NCBI RefSeq assembly: GCF_000003855.2
Contig: NW_003101674.1
Coordinates: 1,983,042 to 2,047,041, forward strand
Reading direction: 5' to 3'
DNA length: 64,000 nt
From: Blastomyces gilchristii SLH14081
Taxonomy: Eukaryota > Ascomycota > Eurotiomycetes > Onygenales > Ajellomycetaceae
The notes beneath the pieces are model-generated. The model did no database searches, had not been told where the DNA came from, and saw nothing but the letters and a program-made list of their open reading frames with translations. This document shows, one piece after another, positions 1-12,550 of this stretch; position 1 is the stretch's first letter; every line of letters starts with the position of its first letter. The position numbers and the translations under genes were made by a program.

Positions 1-2309
1 GAACGTTTTTGAGCTTATAGTATCTGAGCAGATGCCGCTAAGAATCTCGATGAGCAATCTGTGAGTGCATCATGACGTAGGAGTTGATATTACAGGGAGG
101 TTCTTAACTAACGCAAGAACAGCGTAACTCGGCGTTGACAGACCTACTGCAAAATCTGGACCAGAAGAATCAAAACTTCCAGTTCAAAATTAATGAACTG
201 TGGTTTGATGCTTTTAAGGACTTCACGGGGACAGTTGGCATCACCGATCCCTGCACTCATTTCTCGAAGCTTTTCAAAAATATTGTGACAACAAAGCGAA
301 CTGCAGATCTCACGGTTGAGATGAACTTCGAGGAGTATAAGTTGCTTCGAGGAGACTATGGGGAAGAAAGGCATGGCCAAATAGCCCCTCAACAGCTCTA
401 AGGGATATGCTAACGCGTACCTCTCTACTTTTGTTCAGGCTCATCATCTCTCTCGTTGCATCGTATGCACGGATCTCGGAGGAAGAGCAGAACTCAATTT
501 CCTCCTTCGTCGATAAAGGGATTTTGGCCCTTGCTTTGCTCAATGACCTCTACGACTATCAGAAAGCGTTCAGAAATGACAGTAAAGGTGCCACTTTGGA
601 TAGGATCTCCAACACGGTTGTATTCCTAATGTCTACTTATAGTAGATCTGAGGATGATGCTGTGAGGATTTTGAAGACTGAGATTTGCGCGCTTGAAGAT
701 GCTGCGTTGCATGAATATGACACTTGGCAGTTGTCAGCGGTACAAAGGTCTGATGAACTTCAATTTTATGCTGCCTTAATCATGGCGGCAGCAGGGGGGA
801 TGGCCTATTGGAAAGCGACTTTTGAGACAGACCCGGCGACGAGCGCAAACGATGGAGATATACCTGTTAGTTACAGTTCCAAGAACTGCATACCTCGCCC
901 ACCCCAAAACGGTGCACTCACGAATGCGCAATGGACTACACAGGATAGTCATCAATTAATGGATACGAATGATTTCTCCGGCTCCATTACAAACGTCGCA
1001 AAGACAGCCTCAAAACTGTCTGGAAACAAAGCCCAAATTTCCGTCACAGCAGAGATTGATGTCTTCCAAACCTTTAGGAGGGCACCATCGGAAACGGTGA
1101 GCCATCTGTTCCCACTTTTATAGGCACCTCCTAATAAAAACTTGGACAGATGTGCATGGCACCGTTTGAATACACTATTTCCTCTCCTAGCAAGGGAAAC
1201 TTGTCTAGACTCGTAGAGGGTTTACGGGCTTGGATCCCTGGGCTGCGAGAGGAATCAGTTAAGGTCATTGAAACCGCAGCCATGATGGTCTATCACAACT
1301 TGTTAATGTGTGTAAGGCCCTGTTCTTCATTCGCATAGCCGATACCGCATGACTGAAAATGTTCTTCAACCGATTTAGGGTAGATGATGTACAAGACGGC
1401 TCGCAGACGCGGCGAGGAATGCCTGCAGCGTACATCTTGTATGGCACGAATCAGACCATGAACTCGGCAACCTACGTTTGGGTTAAAATATTCGAGCTAA
1501 TGGCGCAATTGAAATTCGCGGATGCATGCAGAGATATCTTAATTGGTAGGTTGAATTGAAGCCTCTTAAGCCTTCCCACACTCAGACAATTTTGGGTAAA
1601 TTGTTAACTTTACTGTCACAGATGAATTGAAATCCTTGGGTCTAGGCCAGTCTCTGGAATTGCACTGGAGATTTCACAAGCTGTGTCCACCCATCAGTGA
1701 TTACTTTGTCATGGTCGACAATAAGTCGGGGAGTTTCTTTCAGCTCGTGATGAGGTTAATGTCTGCAGAGTCGGAGAATCCAGCAGCCCCGGACACCAAG
1801 CTGTCACATTTCATTAATCTACTGGGAAGATACTATCAGATATGGAATGATTATCAGAATTTGGAGTCTAGCGAGGTAAGTTCTGTTCTTTTACCCTCAT
1901 TCAAGTCCCCATTCCTTCGATCATTATTCTTCAACCCCCCACCCAAGACAATCAAATGCTAATTATTACTTGATTTGCCCACTTCCACCTGCAGTACATG
2001 GCCATGAAGGGTTTCTGTGACGACCTTTCAGAGGGGAAGCTATCGATAATTCTAATACACACGCTTCAGAATAGTGTCGCGAAGGACCGAATTAAGGGGT
2101 TAATGTTCCATCGCGAGCCGGGTATCGAGCTTTCGGACGAGTTAAAATCGTATATACTTTCCGAGATGAAGGCTGCGGGGAGCTTAGATTTCACGAAGCA
2201 TGTTGCTTTACAGTTATATGACGCTATGTTGGAAACCTTGACTGAGCTGGAGGCTACGATGGGAGAGAACAAATTATTGAGATACATTCTCCATGCGTGG
2301 AAAATATGA
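1..2309 (+). CDS. Bifunctional terpene synthase (cyclase + prenyltransferase), 5' partial, probably decayed
   Basis: Resembles fusicoccadiene/ophiobolin synthases, which make a C20/C25 diphosphate in a C-terminal prenyltransferase domain and cyclise it in an N-terminal domain. Cyclase-like sequence lies before about 830, a linker to 1096, prenyltransferase after 1150. Seen in the latter: DDVQDGSQTRRG at about 1380-1420 (first Asp-rich motif), LGLGQSLEL near 1635, MVDNKSGSFFQL near 1710, GRYYQIWNDYQNL near 1830, and GFCDDLSEGK after 2005. Supported introns: 1097-1149, 1546-1621, 1876-1994. The gene enters from the left edge. Signs of decay: the cyclase NSE motif reads NDLYDYQKA (Ser and Glu lost), no N-terminal Asp-rich motif is visible, the second prenyltransferase motif is NDYQN instead of DDYQN, and exon joints near 61-140, 335-438 and 1312-1380 either break frame or drop conserved sequence. 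Family call is firm; activity is doubtful. Confidence 0.75.
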
Positions 2310-2904
2310 TTCCATGTGGTTTGTGAGTTTCCAGCAGGTGTTGGGCAGCTTAGACGAAGAGGCATAATTGTATATGGGACTATATGAAGAGAAATTCCCA
2401 GCGAGATGGGCGGCAAAGAAAGATAAGCGAGGAATGCCTGGTGGGTATACAACGACAGTGAAATACAATAAATACAATGTTCACCAGGGGTATTTTCAAG
2501 AGCTACCTGACATTTTCAAGGAAAGACATGAACGCGAAACTCTTGAACCAATTGTGCCAGGGAAGTTCCTGGTTATTAAAACGCAATTCACCGCGCATCC
2601 ACAGCGGAAGTGGCCCGTTTAGTTTGCATATCCTGTCTCTTTATCAAAACTCAAAACATCCCCGTACTAGGCTTATTTTGTAACAAAAATCCGCGACGCC
2701 CGCCGTTGAAAAGATTTCACCAACGAGCGAAAACCCTCATTCAAGTTCCTGCGATTGGACCTCTGCTGCAATGGCCCTGCCTGGCGGCTTGGGACTCGGC
2801 TAGTGAGACTTTGCGCTTCAGATGTGCTATCAAATTCATCGGATGCTACGACCGCTACTCTGCGCTCACGAACAAGATTTGTCACTACATCCACAACGGG
2901 TTGG

Positions 2905-3668
2905 TTATACCTGGACGACAACTCGACATATTTGGCCTTCCTCTGTGGAGACCACCCGTGGTTTACTTGGGGTGACCCATCCCAATTCAGCCACTAAAGT
3001 CAAAGGTTTCGGCGGCAGGAACGTGTTTTCATTCCAGAATATTTTGGATCCTTCTTCATAAAAGAGTCTACACACTTTCAAAATGTCCAAGTTAATCCCA
3101 GCGACATGTGCCATGGTAAGCGGAACAGGATCAAGGACATGTGAGAGCTTCGCGCAGGACGGAGATTTGCAGTTCCGGCAGGCGTGGGAAGCACATAAAT
3201 GTTTGTGGTGTCTCCAAATTCGCCGCTTGGGTCGCTTTATCTTCTGATGACGCTTTGTAAATTGGCCAGCCAGGGAACACGCAGCTCTGTGGCGTAGATC
3301 TGAGAAATGCAGCATGGGTTTGCTGGGTTAAATCAAGCTCCTCCCTCTCCGTGACATCCAATGTGAGGATGAGGGTGTGGGTGTCCTCGAATAATAGGTG
3401 CACCTGTTGGTTATACTCCGTAGCAGTATTCTAGCATTTCTATCACAACAGCCTTGTCGTCGACCACCATCTGCTTTCGGTACTCTTCGCCACCAAACGG
3501 GTCGTATGTTTCAAGCCAGCCGCCGTAAAAGAACTTGAGAAAGGGTGAAGGTTCAGCTTGACTGTTACTGATAACATCGATGTTCCTTTGCCACAATTGG
3601 ATACTGTCTCTGAATCTGTTTAGCTTATGGGAGTGGGGAAAGGTGGTGTGTAAAAGTTTGCTATTCAC
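2905..3668 (-). pseudogene. BTB/POZ-like debris with an adjacent fragment
   Basis: On the minus strand, 3668-3411 encodes a stretch ending VVIEMLEYCYG, which looks like the second half of a fungal BTB/POZ domain. Continuing the homology (EYNQQVHLLFEDT, from about 3410 down) needs a change of reading frame, so the copy is broken. Further down, 3315-2905 holds ILKVCRLFYEEGSKIFWNENT, the 'cR.iyeEa..ilys.NtF' pattern common in fungal F-box-like/DUF7730 proteins. No start or full domain was found for either part. They may be two unrelated remnants. 2310-2904 holds no gene I can support. Confidence 0.3.
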
Positions 3669-3798
3669 GGATTATTACTGCGTTCTTCTTGAATCCATTT
3701 TGGAGTAACTAGTTATGTGAGTAGTTAAGCAACGGCACGAGTACTCCGTAGTTAATAACTAACTACTGTAAGTTACTGTAGTTACTAGTTAGTTACTA

Positions 3799-3857
3799 AC
3801 TGTGCCATGCTTACTCACTCTCTCTAGTGAGTGCACCACAGTGTATGGAAAACCACA
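3799..3857 (+). repeat. Left terminal inverted repeat of the pogo-type element
   Basis: Begins ACTGTGCCATGC and pairs exactly with 4950-5008. It contains an internal near-palindrome (ACTCAC...GTGAGT), which could form a hairpin or a transposase site. Confidence 0.9.
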
Positions 3858-4185
3858 TCATACAGAAAATATTTTGAATATATTGATCTTCAAAAATTAA
3901 TTAATAATCATCACCACATCTATCTATAACATAAAGATTATCTATATACTCATTAGAAGGTGTAGAATCCACTGTAGATTGAGATTCTATAGAATTATCT
4001 TGTTGTGATTGAGTGACTGTAGATTTTATAGATTTGATTTCAATCAATCAAAGATTCTTATTAAACATCTTTTTTATCTTATCTGCTCTACAGATTGTGA
4101 TCTTGTGATTGGCATCCTTAATAGTGAGAACTCCATCTACTTGCACCTGCCTGTGAGAGGATTTGACAACCTGATATCTATTTAC

Positions 4186-4884
4186 TTAATAATGATCTGC
4201 AAGTTCATCCTTATGATATGTGTTCAATTCCACCTGAATCATGCTACTCTTGAAGATCTTGTTCAACTGCCTTGTCAAACCAGGTGTAAGAGTATTCTTC
4301 ACATCTTCTAAGGTCTTGACTGCTGCATTGATTTGGTGACATAGTTTTGCAACTGTCTCTGGAGAGGTTAATTGCAAGGAGACAGTTGATAATTGATCTG
4401 CAGATAGTGAGGTAAAGTGATTGCATACATCACCATCATCATCATATATGTTGAGATCCAGAGCATCATCAATGATAAGAGGTCTCAATTGATTGAGAAT
4501 TATATCATGATTAACTGGATACATTCTGCGGTCAGCAAAGCCAGCTCTCACAGTGTCAGGTTTGAATGCTTGCAGTCAGACACTCTTCAGATTAGCAAGG
4601 AATTGTCTGTCATCATACTGCTCATATCTGTAGCGGGCGGCCTCATTAATAATATTCAACTGATGAATCCATATCTTAATTGTCTCTTCCTGGCTGTCAT
4701 TCAATGCTCAATTCAGTGGAATCCTCATAGTCCTTGATTTCTTCCTGTTGATCCTCCCATACAAGGTGATATATAAGACTTTGAATTCTCACAACAGAGA
4801 CATGATTTTTAATTTTGAATTGCTTTTATACATGTCAACAGCTCTTTGCAACTGCTTCTCAGTATAATTAGAAGATTTAGACAT
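4186..4884 (-). pseudogene. Fused transposase remnant: HTH_psq N-terminus joined to DDE_1 C-terminus
   Basis: From an ATG at 4884 the minus strand reads SNYTEKQLQRAVDMYKS..., like the psq-type helix-turn-helix start of Fot1/pogo transposases, followed by a CENP-B-like piece (EETIKIWIHQL). From about 4570 it changes to KPDTVRAGFADRRMYPVN, the conserved end of the DDE_1 transposase ('iraGFr..GiyP.n'). The catalytic core between these parts is absent. At least three in-frame stops interrupt the reading, including TGA where CGA would be expected. The product cannot be active; the element must have moved by a transposase made elsewhere. Confidence 0.7.
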
Positions 4885-4949
4885 GATTATAATTAATGAT
4901 GATTATTTGAAGATGAAGAATGAAGATATTGAAAATATTTTCTGTACAG

Positions 4950-5008
4950 TGTGGTTTTCCATACACTGTGGTGCACTCACTAGAGAGAGTGAGTAAGCAT
5001 GGCACAGT
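4950..5008 (-). repeat. Right terminal inverted repeat of the pogo-type element
   Basis: Exact inverted copy of 3799-3857; followed by the TA duplication at 5009-5010. Confidence 0.9.
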
Positions 5009-5348
5009 TACTAACTTACAGAAAACAACAGACAGCCCTCCTCATTTGTCTAACTTGCATCATTATATCCATCGTTGTACTTAGGTACTTCAACAACTGC
5101 TCTTTCTCATGAAGAAACGAGACCAGCAATGCAAGCATCAAGAAACGCAAATTTCCACCTACCAACAAAGGAAATCCCAAAAGGAGAAGAAAAACCCGCT
5201 TCAAAATTACCGCCGTAACAAAAGAGAAATGAAAATAATTGCTCTTCCTCCGCAGACAGATGCATCGAGTTTTGAAAGTCACCTTATCGGTCTCCTGATC
5301 ATGTACGCCGCGTTTGTCTAACGCAATCGCATATTAACCCCAGAGGCT

Positions 5349-6116
5349 TCATTTCTCGATGTCTTTGGGATCATGCTCCTGCGACTGGCGCCACAGGAAG
5401 ACCATGCATGTCGCTGACAACGCAAACAAGATGCTGGCGAGGGAAGTCAATTTGGGCTGCAAATATAACAAAAGTTTGAATGCCAGATTGTCCACCCCGC
5501 TGCACATCCGTGGGGGTGGTTGAGGGAACTGCAAACTCACCAAAGAGCTATGCTAAGCCCCCAGATGGACTTCATCTCAAGGCAATATGCCTTCGAAGCC
5601 CCGGCCCACTGGGCATAACCTAGCTTACCGCCATCCTTATCGAGATTTTTCAGCAGGGCCGTGGTGAAAGCGAAACCGGAGGACTCGGTAACCTTGCCTA
5701 TCAACTCGCAGTTGAGATAGGAGAGTGGCTTCCCTACAACCACTGCGATCACGATCACCGCAATCAGATGAAGGGTATCCATCCCGGCAGAGATGAGCAG
5801 AGGGAGGATCCCGTCCAGATAGAGGATGAAGGTAATTGCGCAGTACAGCGTGGCAATGCATGTCTGGAATTTCGCATATGTCAGTAGCTGGCATGAAGGG
5901 GATGCTTCTCTTTCTGGACAAAGCGGCTCCGTGGGGTTTTCGAACACCTACCACGCTGAGTGTGCCGACAAGCACTTGAGGTGGAGTAATGCTGGCCTTA
6001 ACCATGTCTGAAATGAAGTTGGCTGTCATACCGATGATGGAGACTAAGCAGACCACCTGAAGGACGCGGACAACCTTGAACGTGATTCCAAGAGCGCCAT
6101 CGTGAGAAGAGCCCAT
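5349..6116 (-). CDS. MARVEL-domain four-TM membrane protein (190 aa)
   Basis: Three exons on the minus strand: 6116-5952, 5863-5541, 5433-5349; introns of 88 and 107 nt with GTAGGT/GTGAGT donors. The joined frame has no stops and totals 573 nt. The protein starts MGSSHDGALG and has four hydrophobic segments: about residues 11-35, 57-77, 83-105 and a last one in the third exon (ILFALSATCMVFLW), followed by a short polar tail. Loop 2 carries a Cys-containing segment. This spacing is that of fungal MARVEL proteins, small plasma-membrane or eisosome-associated proteins of mostly unknown role. The acceptor at 5434 was chosen because it gives the typical continuous fourth segment; an acceptor at about 5505 would also keep frame but insert about 24 unusual residues. 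No particular function can be assigned. Confidence 0.8.
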
Positions 6117-9100
6117 CTTGCTTATGTTAAGGGCGCCGACGTTTAAACAGAATATTGCAAGAAAAAATATCTAGAAAAGATAAAGATCGCGAGAGCTGTC
6201 GAAGCTATTCGTCTCCAACGCGGTTGTGTAGAGCTACAAGTATCCGGATATAAGGTACGGCGTGTTGTCGTAAGGAGGGAGATGACGCCGGGAAACGATG
6301 AAATATGAATATGAATAGTAGCAACGGATGATGAAACTACGATTTTCCAGAGCCTATAGCGAAAGGATTTGAGAAACAAAGAGGGAAATCGGAATGGAAT
6401 AGAATATTACTTCTTCTTTTTTCTTCTTAGAAAGAAAATAAAAAGGCTGAGGAACGAAGGCAAAAAAGGAGTTTGAAATGAAACCCGAAAGGCAACAGAA
6501 GGCAATAGGAAACTCGTGAAATAGAAAGAAAGGGAACAGACAACTTTTTTCAGTTTGCTGATTGATTGATATGAACGAGAGAAAACGAGTTTGAACATGG
6601 CAATCGTATCTGCTTTTATATACAAATCTCCCGCTGAGTCGAGTTCACCTGGCGAACAACATGACGCCGATCATATTGTCTAGAACAGTTCTTTTTTCCG
6701 TTCTTAGAGCTCCATACCGCATCGCTAACAACTCAACAATCGTCAAGAAACTCAATATCGAAGAGATCCAAAGCTTCTGAGCAATCAAAGTGTATGGAAA
6801 CATGTTTGAGGTCCCTTCTGAGGATGCGCCGTCACAGCCAATCAGTCTCCTGAAGACCTGAGGGCCAAGGGCCGATCCCTGTACTTTGGTCGCTGGAGAC
6901 GGGCGAGCCCTTAAAAATAGATAGGGCCGCGCAAGGCGCTGGGAACTTCGAAGGCAGTCCCAAAGCTTAGAGCAAGAGAGGCACCACAGCGCGTAACGCA
7001 AAGCCTTTCCCAATGGATCCTTGCGCTGACCACAAATTAACAGCCAAACAACCACATCTGAGTAGCAAGTTCTGAAGCACGGGAACTTGCTAAATATTTT
7101 CTTCGACGTTTCCAATACGCGCTGCTCTCTTGGTTTGGTGGTGAGATATTGTTAATCCCCGGTCTATCCAAAAGCAACCACCATGCTTTCTTTCGTCGGA
7201 AAATGGCTAGAAGTCGTTGAAAAGGCGCGGCCGAGTTTGGCTGAAACCGAAGCCACCCGGAACATTTCTTTTTGATGAGGTCCTCAGGTTTCAGCTTTTC
7301 TTTCTTTCAAGTCCTTATTGTTTGTTGTTTGTTGGGATTTGCGAAACAGCCTAGGATGGGACCTTTCAATTCGTTGAATCCACGAGTGCAGTGATGTGAA
7401 CCCACAAACAATGGACTTGCGCTCTCAAACATTTCATGATCAGAATTAAGTTTACAGAATGCGGTGTATACAGTTTAGACAGCTCTTGAATCTGATTACG
7501 TTTGTGATGAAGGTTCCTATGAACCTTGCTCGTCAGTTGCGCTTTCATATCCATTGCACATGATGAGCAGCATTTCATCTGGAGAGGAACGTTCGATCGC
7601 AAGTGAACAGCATTTAAAAATCCAGCATATCCATGGGATTTTAGGTTATCAATTTCAGTCTTTTATCCTATTATGGGGCTCCATTAGGTATGTAAAATGT
7701 ATTGCTAGTTTGAATGACCATTGCATGGAGAGCTCCCGTTCATAATACAATTAGACCCAGGTGTACTTTTGTATTTTCCCAAACATGCAGAGCAACGCAT
7801 TTCAGCCTACAAGGTGAACTCAGCAATCCAATTTCGGGTTAAAATGGGCACCATGGGTGTATGAACCTAAGCGCAAAAGTCCGCTGTTTAAACTATAGTA
7901 TAGGCGTGTAGATCGCCGGGTCTGTATAGTAAACTGAGGGCAATACTGCCCTGGGTTCTGCAATTCAACTGGCCAGTTCTCCATCCGGCGACCAATTAAG
8001 TGATGAAAAGAATACGACACATCCCTAAATATAGATGAAATAAAAAATATTCTGCGTACCTCACGAGACGTGCTGAGAAGCGTTGGATACGGCCAGAAAG
8101 CAGAACGAAAGAAACATAGAGTGAGCAGAAGGTAGTGACAAATTGTCGACCTTAGGTCTCTCCACACTTCTGGAGTGATTGTTGCAGTAGGATGAGCAAA
8201 TTCAGCTTCAACCCAAGGCTACCAATCCCAATCATTCCGGTCATTGAATTCCATCGTCCTAGATTTTATTCCACCCTACGTAGTAGAAGTGGTGAAATGT
8301 ATTGACTGTGGATTAAGTTCAGCTCAATAGCATTTGAATCATCTTGTCTGGGCAGATCATTTGAGATCAACTCCAGCTTCTCTATCCTCATGATATTTCC
8401 AGGGCCTAGACCTGCGGGCACAATCTCCTGCTTGCACACTTGGCTTTCAAAGTTGATCACTGATTTCATATTTTCTGAATTGGCCTGTCGCATTGATAGC
8501 CCTGGTACATATTCAACCAGAGTTAGTCAAACAGTCCCACATTTCATCAGACCCTTTAATAGGAATTCAATGAATATTATCTATAGATGGTATTAGTTTG
8601 CCCTGTGGCTTAGAGATAACATCTTGCACAGAGGTCTCATGGGTATAGTACTTGTCCACACGAAGAAAAGGGTTAAGGTTATCCTTGTTCATCATCAAAA
8701 TAAAGAGGGTCGCGTATCTTGATCTGATCACCAAGGTCCTATTCAAGTAAAGGATAGAAGGGATTAGGCCTAGCTTCAAGAATCCTAGTAGTATGACACT
8801 TGAGTATTGTAGCCATCTCCAACCCTGAATAGATCAATCAAGGATCTTCAAGTGGACATTGTAAGATCCCATGCTCCCTCGTAAATTCGTAATGAAGGAT
8901 GTACCATCACTTAACTAAATGCAATTGTTTTCCTTTCCTTTCTATCCTGACAGCTGCAGCAGCACATGTAGAGGATGGAGGGATGAGGGATCGAACAGTG
9001 AACATCCAGCCCTTAACACAGGGGAGTAAGAGGCTTTGGCAAGTCAGTAGATGGAGGATCCAAATGGACGCGAGTTGTTGGATGAGGATCAATGCCAAGC

Positions 9101-9259
9101 CAGACCTGACATTTACGGCTAGCGTTGCCGCGTGCCAAGCCTTGCCCGTAAAGTTTATGCGGCTCCAAAAAAAAGTCGATTTCGGTCTTCGAGATAACTA
9201 CGCTAGATGTTGCCGGTTTGTTGTTCAGCACGGCACTCTTTTCGGTGCCTTTTTTGAGG
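6117..9259. other. Intergenic region without supported gene
   Basis: 6400-6600 is A/G-rich low complexity upstream of the MARVEL gene. A 156-codon open frame on the minus strand (7115-6645) has no recognisable domain, an odd composition and no intron signals; I do not call it. 7820-8780 holds several short minus-strand frames without family resemblance. A short out-of-frame upstream ORF starts at the ATG at 9207, just before the exoribonuclease start. Confidence 0.5.
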
Positions 9260-12200
9260 ATGCTGCCATCTCCAGTGCGGTTGAGAACTTCTCTATCTGC
9301 CACTAGATATGGACAAAGATTGCAGACTTGTGCTCACCTTCGGTCATTACACAACCCAGCGCTTGGGTCAAGCGCAACATGGATAAGCTCCTCCTCAAAT
9401 ACCGGCGCTGAACGATCATATAACCCACCGTATGCTCCCCGGTCGTATCATCGGGGTTTTCACTACACCAAATATGTATGCGGCGTGTCACTCATCTCTA
9501 CTGAAAGCAAAGTTTTGCTAATTTCTTTTCCTTGTCAGGTTTCTTCCCCCGCTTCAAGCACCGACCGAGAATCATTGCTCAAAACCGAGCTATCGCAAGC
9601 CGAATTACAAGGAAATGGCGATATATACGATTACCTCCGCAAATGGCAACAGATGAATCAGCCCTTGATTAATGAAATGGACCCGATCCAGTTACCTGGG
9701 GACTCCAACACTGGAACCGCGCTTAAAGGGGACATGTTGAAGGACGGACTGGCGAACCAGGAAGATAATATCGATTTATTCGACACGGATGAATACCGCC
9801 ACTCTATTGACGAGGATGCAGGCTCACGGTTTCTCCAACCCGGAGACATGGTTGTACTGAAATCGTAAGTCTCTCACCATGCTCTCCATAGGAATGGTGC
9901 TCACACGAACTAGGGAATCGAGTTTTGCAGACGGTCAGTTGGCCATATACATGCGGTCATTGGAAATGCAGCACCAGTTTTATACAATGAGAGGCAAATG
10001 GCGCTCCACAAGCCTTACCAAAATGGAATTTATTGCTAGCAAAGTAGCGACATTGGATATGTTGAAAAAACTTTTGCCCTACTTTCCATCTCGAAGAGTC
10101 GAAAAAGCTCCTCTAGCCCAGTTAGGGGAGGAAGGCGGTGTTCCACGCCCGATCGGGGCCCACCTCATTGATTTGATGATGGACTTCACTGCCGCAGCAG
10201 AAGAATTCCACCGCAAGCACGCCGTCGCTTTGAACGAATTATATCATAAGCTTGTTGCTGATGGAGACGCTCCCGTAATGACTCTAGATGAAATTGCAGA
10301 AACGGCTCTCGGGCTTGACCCTTCAAAATTGACAAACCCAGAGAGGTGGGCTATTCAGAGAGCTATTGGCCGCCTATCCTTTTACATAGCTGCCAACAAG
10401 ATCGGACCGTTTACCGAATCGTACACCATTCGACCAAAAGAGGATGCCCAGAAGGTTGCCGCAGTCATTCGCTGGGCTCGGGAATACCAGAGTCGGGCAA
10501 AAAGGATAACCTTAGGAGAGACCATACCTGACAATGATAAACATCCTATCGAGATGTTCATCCGGAAGGCCCGGCGGATCATTCAACAAAGCCGGCGGTC
10601 TAGGTCACCAACCACGATGTTTTTAGTTAGCCCAAGTGCGAAAAATAAGTTGGCCACTGATGATGGAGAGAGCAGTTCTTGTTGTAAAGACGAAATTGAA
10701 ACATTTTCTGAATCAGACAAAATTATACTTGATTACTTCCGCATGTGGACGCTTCCTCCGTGCCTAATGACGGCCGGGACTCTGAGATCATCGGGCTCTA
10801 CCATTCTCCGAGCGATTGGCCTTTATAGCGACCTGCGTTTAACGCCGCCCACAGGATATTTGTTCTTGCAGGAAATGGGTGTCTTTACTCCGTGGGAAAA
10901 TCTCCACGTCCTTTACGAACAGCTCGCGCTCCCTGGTCATGGAATTTCCCGAACCGCAGACGAGATAGAGGAGGAATCCAACCGGTTCTGCGAAAATATT
11001 GGACCAGAAGGTCTTTTAGATACGATGAAAGATCTAAGGAAGGACTGGGGCGATCTTCCTGTATTCTGTGTCGATGATGTTCATGCAGCCGAAATCGATG
11101 ATGGATTTTCGATCGAACCCGTTCCCGGCTCTGAGGACACGTACTGGGTTCATGTTCATGTTGCCAATCCATCTGCATTTATTCCGCCAGATCACATTGT
11201 TGCTAAACGAGCCGCCGAATTCAAGAGATCTTTCTACTCCCCTGAGCGAGTCTACTCCATGCTGCCTCCAGCTCTCGTCCAGAAATATTTCAGTCTAGCC
11301 CCTGGTCGCCCGGCTCTTACTTTCAGTGCGAAGATTAACATGACGGGGGATATACTTGAAACGAACATTTCTAACGGATATGTCAAGAATATAATCTACG
11401 TGACGCCAAATAAAGTTCGAAAACTATTTGGTATTGATCGAGAGACAGCTCCTTCTCTGACTCTATCTTTTGACGGCGAGTTGAAAGAGCAGTACCCTGA
11501 AAAAGCCCAAAATGATATACATGACGAGCATAAATCGGCTTTCTATACTTTGGAAAAACTGATGGCTGCTCGCCGTGCGAAACGAGTGGATAAGGGTGCA
11601 TTGGAATTTTTATCTCGACAAAAATCCCAACCGAGAATATCGGGTGAAAAAAATCAAGAATCGATGTATTCCGTCGACAGAACAACGGGATATCATTTCA
11701 CCGGAGACCCAGTGGTTCACTTCAGCAATTTATCGACTGATCCATTTGAGATGTTGGAATCAACTAAGGACGATCTTGTCAACCATGTCATGGTACTGGC
11801 TGGAGAGGTTGCTGGGCAATGGCTCAAAGACCGGCAGGCCCCAGTAGTGTTTACTGGAACGTGGTATCACCCCGAATACACACCGGTCACGAGAGAGAGC
11901 TTATCTGCTGAAGTGCCCAACTCGTTCCATCTCGGACTTCCAAGATCCTTGCTTCGCCAACTCCAACGCCACACGTCTCACTTGGGGTCGACCAATATGT
12001 GAGATGCACCAGCCCACTTAGACGATATACCGACCTCATTGCCCATTGGCAAATAGAAGCGATCCTTCGCCACCAGGCAAATGAGCCATCGCCCTCCTCC
12101 CCACCTCAAGTTGTCCCGGACAACCTCCCATTCAAAACTCATGATATTGAAAAATACATCTCACGCGCTGATTGGCAAAATCGCCTAAAGGATCGAGCGC

Positions 12201-12550
12201 AAAACCGTTCACGTGACTTCTGGATCTGCCAGGCCCTTTTCCGGTCCTTCTATTTCAACGCGGCAAAGCTACCCCCGACGTTTCAGTGTATCATCCAGGG
12301 CGAGAACTTTGACGCAGTGTACGAATTCGGAGCCGATTGGGACGAATACTTCGGCAGACTGCAACCTTTCGATCTGCAGTGTATTGTCACTCTTGACAAG
12401 ACTGCTACACCCATGCAAATAGGCGATCTAGTGGATGTGGAACTTGTATCAATTGATATGTACACTCTTCGAGTTACAGTCAAGTTTTCTCGTCATGTCA
12501 AACGGCCGGAGAACGGCGCGCTTGCGTCGAGGGGAATAGCAATTAACTGA
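9260..12550 (+). CDS. Mitochondrial RNase II-family exoribonuclease (Dss1/Cyt-4 type), one-base frameshift
   Basis: Homologues are the 3'-5' exoribonuclease of the fungal mitochondrial degradosome, needed for mitochondrial RNA turnover and intron processing. Exons: 9260-9475, 9539-9864, 9914 to about 11955, and on to 12550 in a shifted frame; introns 63 and 49 nt. The Arg-rich, acid-poor N-terminus (MLPSPVRLRTSLSATRYG) looks like a mitochondrial presequence, which favours the ATG at 9260. The segment QFYTMRGKW and a long helical N-terminal domain follow. The RNB catalytic Asp cluster (VDDVHAAEIDDGFS) lies near residue 567, and the second signature CTSPLRRYTD near residue 880, then an S1-like C-terminus. 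Expected length about 1,059 aa. The frame changes between about 11945 and 11990: upstream frame ends at a TGA (12000-12002), while the conserved GVDQYVRCTSP is in the next frame. One missing base near 11954 would explain it. An unrecognised 59-nt intron (11886-11944) also restores frame but has a poor donor and deletes family-like sequence. Confidence 0.85.

Larger units (their letters stand above)
3799..5008. mobile_element. Non-autonomous Fot1/pogo-type DNA transposon (1,210 bp)
   Basis: The ends are inverted repeats: 3799-3857 matches the reverse complement of 4950-5008 over 59 bp without mismatch, and similarity continues to about 83 bp. The dinucleotide TA flanks both ends (3797-3798 and 5009-5010), the target duplication expected for Tc1/mariner/pogo elements. 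The inside holds two joined pieces of a DDE_1 transposase on the minus strand, so this is an internal deletion derivative of an autonomous element. The sequence left of it (about 3715-3796) is a run of TAGTTACT-like repeats. Confidence 0.85.

Noticed and set aside
6645..7115. 156-codon minus-strand open frame
   Set aside because: No domain, no convincing TM or signal pattern, no intron context; length is within chance for this composition.
9865..9891. 27-nt intron in the exoribonuclease gene
   Set aside because: Too short and breaks frame; the acceptor at 9913 gives a 49-nt intron in frame.
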